NCBI GenBank assembly: GCA_001770235.1
Contig: MEQN01000006.1
Span: forward strand, 7,904-16,914
Direction of reading: 5' to 3'
DNA from: Betaproteobacteria bacterium RBG_16_58_11
GTDB lineage: Bacteria > Pseudomonadota > Gammaproteobacteria > Burkholderiales > Thiobacteraceae
DNA length: 9,011 nucleotides
Both the position numbers and the translations under genes were made by a program. Below, piece after piece: positions 6,645 to 9,011 of this stretch (position 1 is the stretch's first letter; every line of letters begins with the position of its first letter). The notes below the pieces were generated by a model. That model was not told the origin of the DNA. It made no database searches and saw nothing but the letters and a program-made list of their open reading frames with translations.

Positions 6645-7367
6645 TCACATCGCCTTATCCAAATAGTCCTTCACGTATTTCACCAGCGCATCATCCTGGC
6701 CGGTAAAGAAGTGATCCGCATTCGGCGCGCGGGTTTGCCGGGAAGCGGCTTTGCCTTTTAAAGTGTCTGCGCGCTTCTTCGCATTCTTGCGCACGGGCGG
6801 ATTGTCTTTCTCCCCATATAGATCATAAATCGGCGCGTTGATGCCGGCATAGCTATCATCCGCCATGCCGATCGCCACCCATGCCGCGGCCGGCGTATCC
6901 GCATTGGCCTTGAAATAGGCATGACTCATGCGCGAACCCAAGCTGTGCGAGACGACAGCGATTTTTTTGTGGCCCTTGCTTTGCAAAAAACTCACCGCCG
7001 CTTTGATGCGCTCCACTGCTTCCGGCATGAGCGGGCGATACGCATCCGATTGCGCCTCCACCGCCAAAACAGGCATCTGGATCGAGAGCGTGGTATAGCC
7101 CTCATCGGCCAAGCGGCTGCGCAGTACGCCGATCAAGCCGTGTTCCGGATGTACGCCGATGCCGTGCACGATGACCAAGCCTGCTTTGGCGTTGGCCGTT
7201 TCGGTATAGAGGGTGAGGAATTTATGCCCTTTAGCTTCCAAATAAATTGCATCGCCCACGACGATGCCGGGGGTGATTTCATCCGCCCATTTCTTTTCGC
7301 GCGCATAATCCGCGCCGGCAAATGCGAGTTGCGAACACAGCAATGACAAGAAAAGAATAAAACGCAT
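6645..7367 (-). CDS. Secreted alpha/beta-hydrolase (DUF3530-like)
   Basis: A 240-residue probable periplasmic hydrolase of unknown substrate. The N-terminus MRFILFLSLLCSQLAFA is a signal peptide with likely cleavage after Ala17; the Cys11 context (LLC) is not a good lipobox. The alpha/beta-hydrolase core shows the oxyanion-side VIVHGIG (65-71), the nucleophile elbow SHSLG with Ser142, the acid Asp188 in YGEKDNP, and the base His219 in NADHFF, so the triad looks complete. The start at ATG 7367 is fixed by a strong AAAGGAG site (complement of 7374-7380), which overlaps the stop region of the upstream gene. It is the last gene of a three-gene run with a TauE/SafE permease and an EVE protein. The family name is a recognition by pattern and less certain than the fold. 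Confidence 0.8.
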   Translation of the reverse strand: MRFILFLSLLCSQLAFAGADYAREKKWADEITPGIVVGDAIYLEAKGHKFLTLYTETANAKAGLVIVHGIGVHPEHGLIGVLRSRLADEGYTTLSIQMPVLAVEAQSDAYRPLMPEAVERIKAAVSFLQSKGHKKIAVVSHSLGSRMSHAYFKANADTPAAAWVAIGMADDSYAGINAPIYDLYGEKDNPPVRKNAKKRADTLKGKAASRQTRAPNADHFFTGQDDALVKYVKDYLDKAM

Positions 7368-7381
7368 GTTTTTCTCCTTTG

Positions 7382-8176
7382 TTAGAACAGACTAATCAAC
7401 ATTCGAATACCCAAAGTATAGAGAAGGATTGCAAAAATGCGTTTCAGTTTCGCGACCGGCAAGCGGTGCGCGGCTTTGGCGCCCAGCGGCGCGGTCAAGA
7501 CGCTCGCCGCGACGATGGCGGCCAAGGCCGGCAAGTAGACGAAGCCCAAGCTGTGCGGCGGCAAGTCGCTCACGTTCAGCCCATTCGCGATATACCCCAC
7601 CGCGCCCGCCACCGCGATGGGCAGGCCGATGGCGGCCGAGGTGCCGATCGCCTGATGCAATTTGATATTGCACCAAGTCATGAACGGCACCGACAGCGTG
7701 CCGCCGCCGATGCCGACCAAACTCGATACCGCGCCGATCACATTGCCGGCGGCAAACATGCCGGGCAGCCCCGGCAACTCGCGCGAAGGTTTGGGTTTGA
7801 TGTCCAGCAACATTTGGGTGCCGACATAAAACACGAATACGACAAAAAACGCTTTGAGAAAATACGCCGAGAGATAGGCCGCCAGCACGCTCCCCAGCAG
7901 GGTGCCGGTCACGATTCCCGGTGTGACTTCGCGCCATATTTTCCAATTCACCGCGCCGTGGGCATGATGCGCGCGCAGGCTGGAGATGGAGGTGAAAATG
8001 ATGCTGGCCAGCGAAGTCCCGAGTGCTAAGTGAATCACATATTGATCGGGGAAATGCTGCGCGGCGAAGATGAAGGTCAACACCGGCACGATGATCAGGC
8101 CGCCGCCCACGCCCAAGAGCCCCGCGACAAAGCCGGCGAATAGCCCCAGCGCGAGATACGCCGCCCATTCAAGCAT
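7382..8176 (-). CDS. TauE/SafE family membrane permease (sulfite/organic anion exporter-like)
   Basis: A 264-residue inner-membrane protein with about eight hydrophobic helices. It has the internal duplication typical of this family: LLGVGGGLIIVP (20-31) in the first half and SSLVGIGGGTLSVP (151-164) in the second. Members move sulfite, sulfoacetate, taurine-related or other small anions; the substrate here cannot be read from sequence. The start MLEWAAYLALG at 8176 is preferred because it opens directly into the first helix; the ribosome site is weak (TGGA). It begins 12 bp after the EVE stop and ends 14 bp before the hydrolase start, consistent with one operon. Confidence 0.9.
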   Translation of the reverse strand: MLEWAAYLALGLFAGFVAGLLGVGGGLIIVPVLTFIFAAQHFPDQYVIHLALGTSLASIIFTSISSLRAHHAHGAVNWKIWREVTPGIVTGTLLGSVLAAYLSAYFLKAFFVVFVFYVGTQMLLDIKPKPSRELPGLPGMFAAGNVIGAVSSLVGIGGGTLSVPFMTWCNIKLHQAIGTSAAIGLPIAVAGAVGYIANGLNVSDLPPHSLGFVYLPALAAIVAASVLTAPLGAKAAHRLPVAKLKRIFAILLYTLGIRMLISLF

Positions 8177-8188
8177 GGATGGAATCCA

Positions 8189-8644
8189 TTACAAAATGGA
8201 CTCGATGAAAGCCCACTCTTTGGGATCCACCGGCGTGATGGAGAGTCGGTTGCCCTTTTGCAGCGTGCGCATATTCGCTAACTCGGGATGCTCGCGCATT
8301 TCCTTGATCGGCAGCAGCCGGATTTTTTTCACCAGTTTCACATCGACGTTAAACCAGCGCGGGGTTTCGCGCGTGGCTTTGGGGTCGAAGTAATGATTTT
8401 TTGGATCGAATTGGGTTTCATCCGGATAGGCGAGGGAACTCACCACGGCGAGGCCGGCAATGCCCGGCTCTTCGCAATTCGAGTGATAGAAAAACACCTT
8501 GTCGCCCACTTTCATCTGATCGCGCATGAAATTGCGCGCCTGATAATTGCGCACGCCATACCAGGCCACCGATTGATTCGGCAGCTTGGCCAAATCATCG
8601 ATGCTGACATCGGACGGCTCGGATTTCATTAGCCAGTAACGCAT
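8189..8644 (-). CDS. EVE-domain protein (thymocyte nuclear protein 1-like)
   Basis: A 151-residue small cytoplasmic protein that is one EVE domain, the fold related to PUA/YTH domains whose members bind modified bases in DNA or RNA. Visible conserved parts are the opening YWLMKSEP (3-10), WYGVRNYQARNFMR (28-41), FFYHSN (51-56), GIAGLAVV (61-68) and RLSITPV (133-139), together spanning the usual ligand pocket. The start at ATG 8644 is chosen because family proteins begin with this MRYWLMKSEP stretch and a GGGA lies upstream; an in-frame ATG at 8683 would add 13 residues of unrelated sequence. It leads the three-gene run with the TauE/SafE permease. The free-standing single-domain form is usually a housekeeping gene rather than a defence fusion. 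Confidence 0.93.
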   Translation of the reverse strand: MRYWLMKSEPSDVSIDDLAKLPNQSVAWYGVRNYQARNFMRDQMKVGDKVFFYHSNCEEPGIAGLAVVSSLAYPDETQFDPKNHYFDPKATRETPRWFNVDVKLVKKIRLLPIKEMREHPELANMRTLQKGNRLSITPVDPKEWAFIESIL

Positions 8645-8795
8645 AACCAGTCCCAAGAAGTCCGAAATTGTCTTTTTAAACATTGATTAATAAGAATATT
8701 ATTTAAACTCATGTCTTGTATCGTCCCATAAAATTTGACATAATTTCACTTAAATTCACACTCGATTTCACACGTTTTTTACACACGAACAATAT
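8645..8795. other. AT-rich divergent intergenic region with TTCAC repeats, probable island boundary
   Basis: From about 8650 to 8795 the sequence becomes strongly AT-rich compared with the preceding genes. TTCAC occurs three times in the same direction (8745-8749, 8755-8759, 8767-8771), 10 and 12 bp apart, roughly one helical turn each. TTGACA (8735-8740) is a perfect -35 match but lacks a good -10 at 16-18 bp. CACACG is repeated at 8769-8774 and 8782-8787. No tRNA or tmRNA end was recognised. The region probably holds the promoters of both flanking genes and may hold integrase binding sites. Confidence 0.5.
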
Positions 8796-9011
8796 ATGGC
8801 AAAGCTAACAGATCGCGCATGCGCGACCACCAAACCAAAACCGACCGGCAACATCCTGCTCGGCGATGGGTATGGTCTTTGGTTGGTAATCCAGCCAGGC
8901 GGCACACGATCCTGGATGATCGACTACCTTGTCAAAGGTAAACGCCGGAAGGTAACCATTGGTAATTATGATGGCAAGGGTGGGAAATCCCAAGATTTAA
9001 ACGGTCTTTTG
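8796..9011 (+). CDS. P4-type tyrosine integrase, N-terminal arm-binding domain (partial, 3' end outside the window)
   Basis: Site-specific recombinase that inserts and excises prophages or genomic islands. The first 72 codons are present, starting MAKLTDRACATTKPK and running open to the window end. The order LTDRA, then KPKP, then LGDGYGLWLVIQPGG, then SWMIDYLVKGKRRKVTIGNY matches the DUF4102 arm-type DNA-binding domain at the N-terminus of P4/CP4-like integrases. The catalytic domain lies beyond the window, so intactness cannot be judged. There is no clear ribosome site before the ATG. Transcription runs away from the EVE gene, and the sharp AT-rich stretch just upstream suggests that foreign DNA begins here. 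Confidence 0.88.
   Translation, partial: MAKLTDRACATTKPKPTGNILLGDGYGLWLVIQPGGTRSWMIDYLVKGKRRKVTIGNYDGKGGKSQDLNGLL

Noticed and set aside
8189..8644. EVE protein as part of an anti-phage restriction system
   Set aside because: It is a single-domain protein in a housekeeping-type context with no McrB-like, endonuclease or methyltransferase partner nearby.
8645..8795. A tRNA or tmRNA 3' end as integrase attachment site
   Set aside because: No T-loop sequence of the GGTTCGAATCC type or CCA-bearing acceptor stem was seen in the region.

Overview
The window (about 55-60% GC over most of its length) looks like the chromosome of a chemolithoautotrophic betaproteobacterium, most plausibly in the Nitrosomonadales/Gallionellaceae/Thiobacillus neighbourhood. 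The reason is a form II RuBisCO gene (cbbM) followed directly by its CbbQ/CbbO activase genes, together with purC and housekeeping genes of proteobacterial type. The taxon is an inference from gene content, not a measurement.

Layout. 1-280: the 3' end of cbbM, closed by a strong intrinsic terminator (304-334). 335-492: a gap holding a long inverted repeat built from ACGGGG units. 493-3584: cbbQ (MoxR-type AAA+ ATPase) and cbbO (VWA/MIDAS partner), 11 bp apart and surely co-transcribed. Together they remodel sugar-phosphate-inhibited RuBisCO. 3587-3647: a REP-like palindrome. 3739-4620: purC (purine synthesis). 4635-5801 (minus): a radical SAM/SPASM protein with the complete 3 + 7 cysteine set but no visible substrate peptide gene. 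5802-6069: a divergent intergenic region full of nested palindromes, ending in a perfect TATAAT just before the next start codon. 6070-6426: a 118-residue free-standing LexA/UmuD-type S24 domain in which both catalytic positions are replaced. 6421-6626: a MITE-like palindromic element with 14/15 terminal inverted repeats and a 9-bp flanking duplication.

6645-8644 (minus) is a tight three-gene run, transcribed EVE-domain protein, then TauE/SafE permease, then secreted alpha/beta hydrolase. From about 8650 the base composition drops to strongly AT-rich. At 8796 a P4-type tyrosine integrase begins and runs off the window, so the right edge is probably the left boundary of an integrated genomic island.

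The best candidates for something not well described are the catalytically dead S24 protein with its predicted leaderless mRNA, the orphan SPASM enzyme divergent from it, and the MITE-like element at the stop codon of the S24-like gene. No complete novel multi-gene system is evident inside the window. The island beginning at 8796 lies almost wholly outside it.
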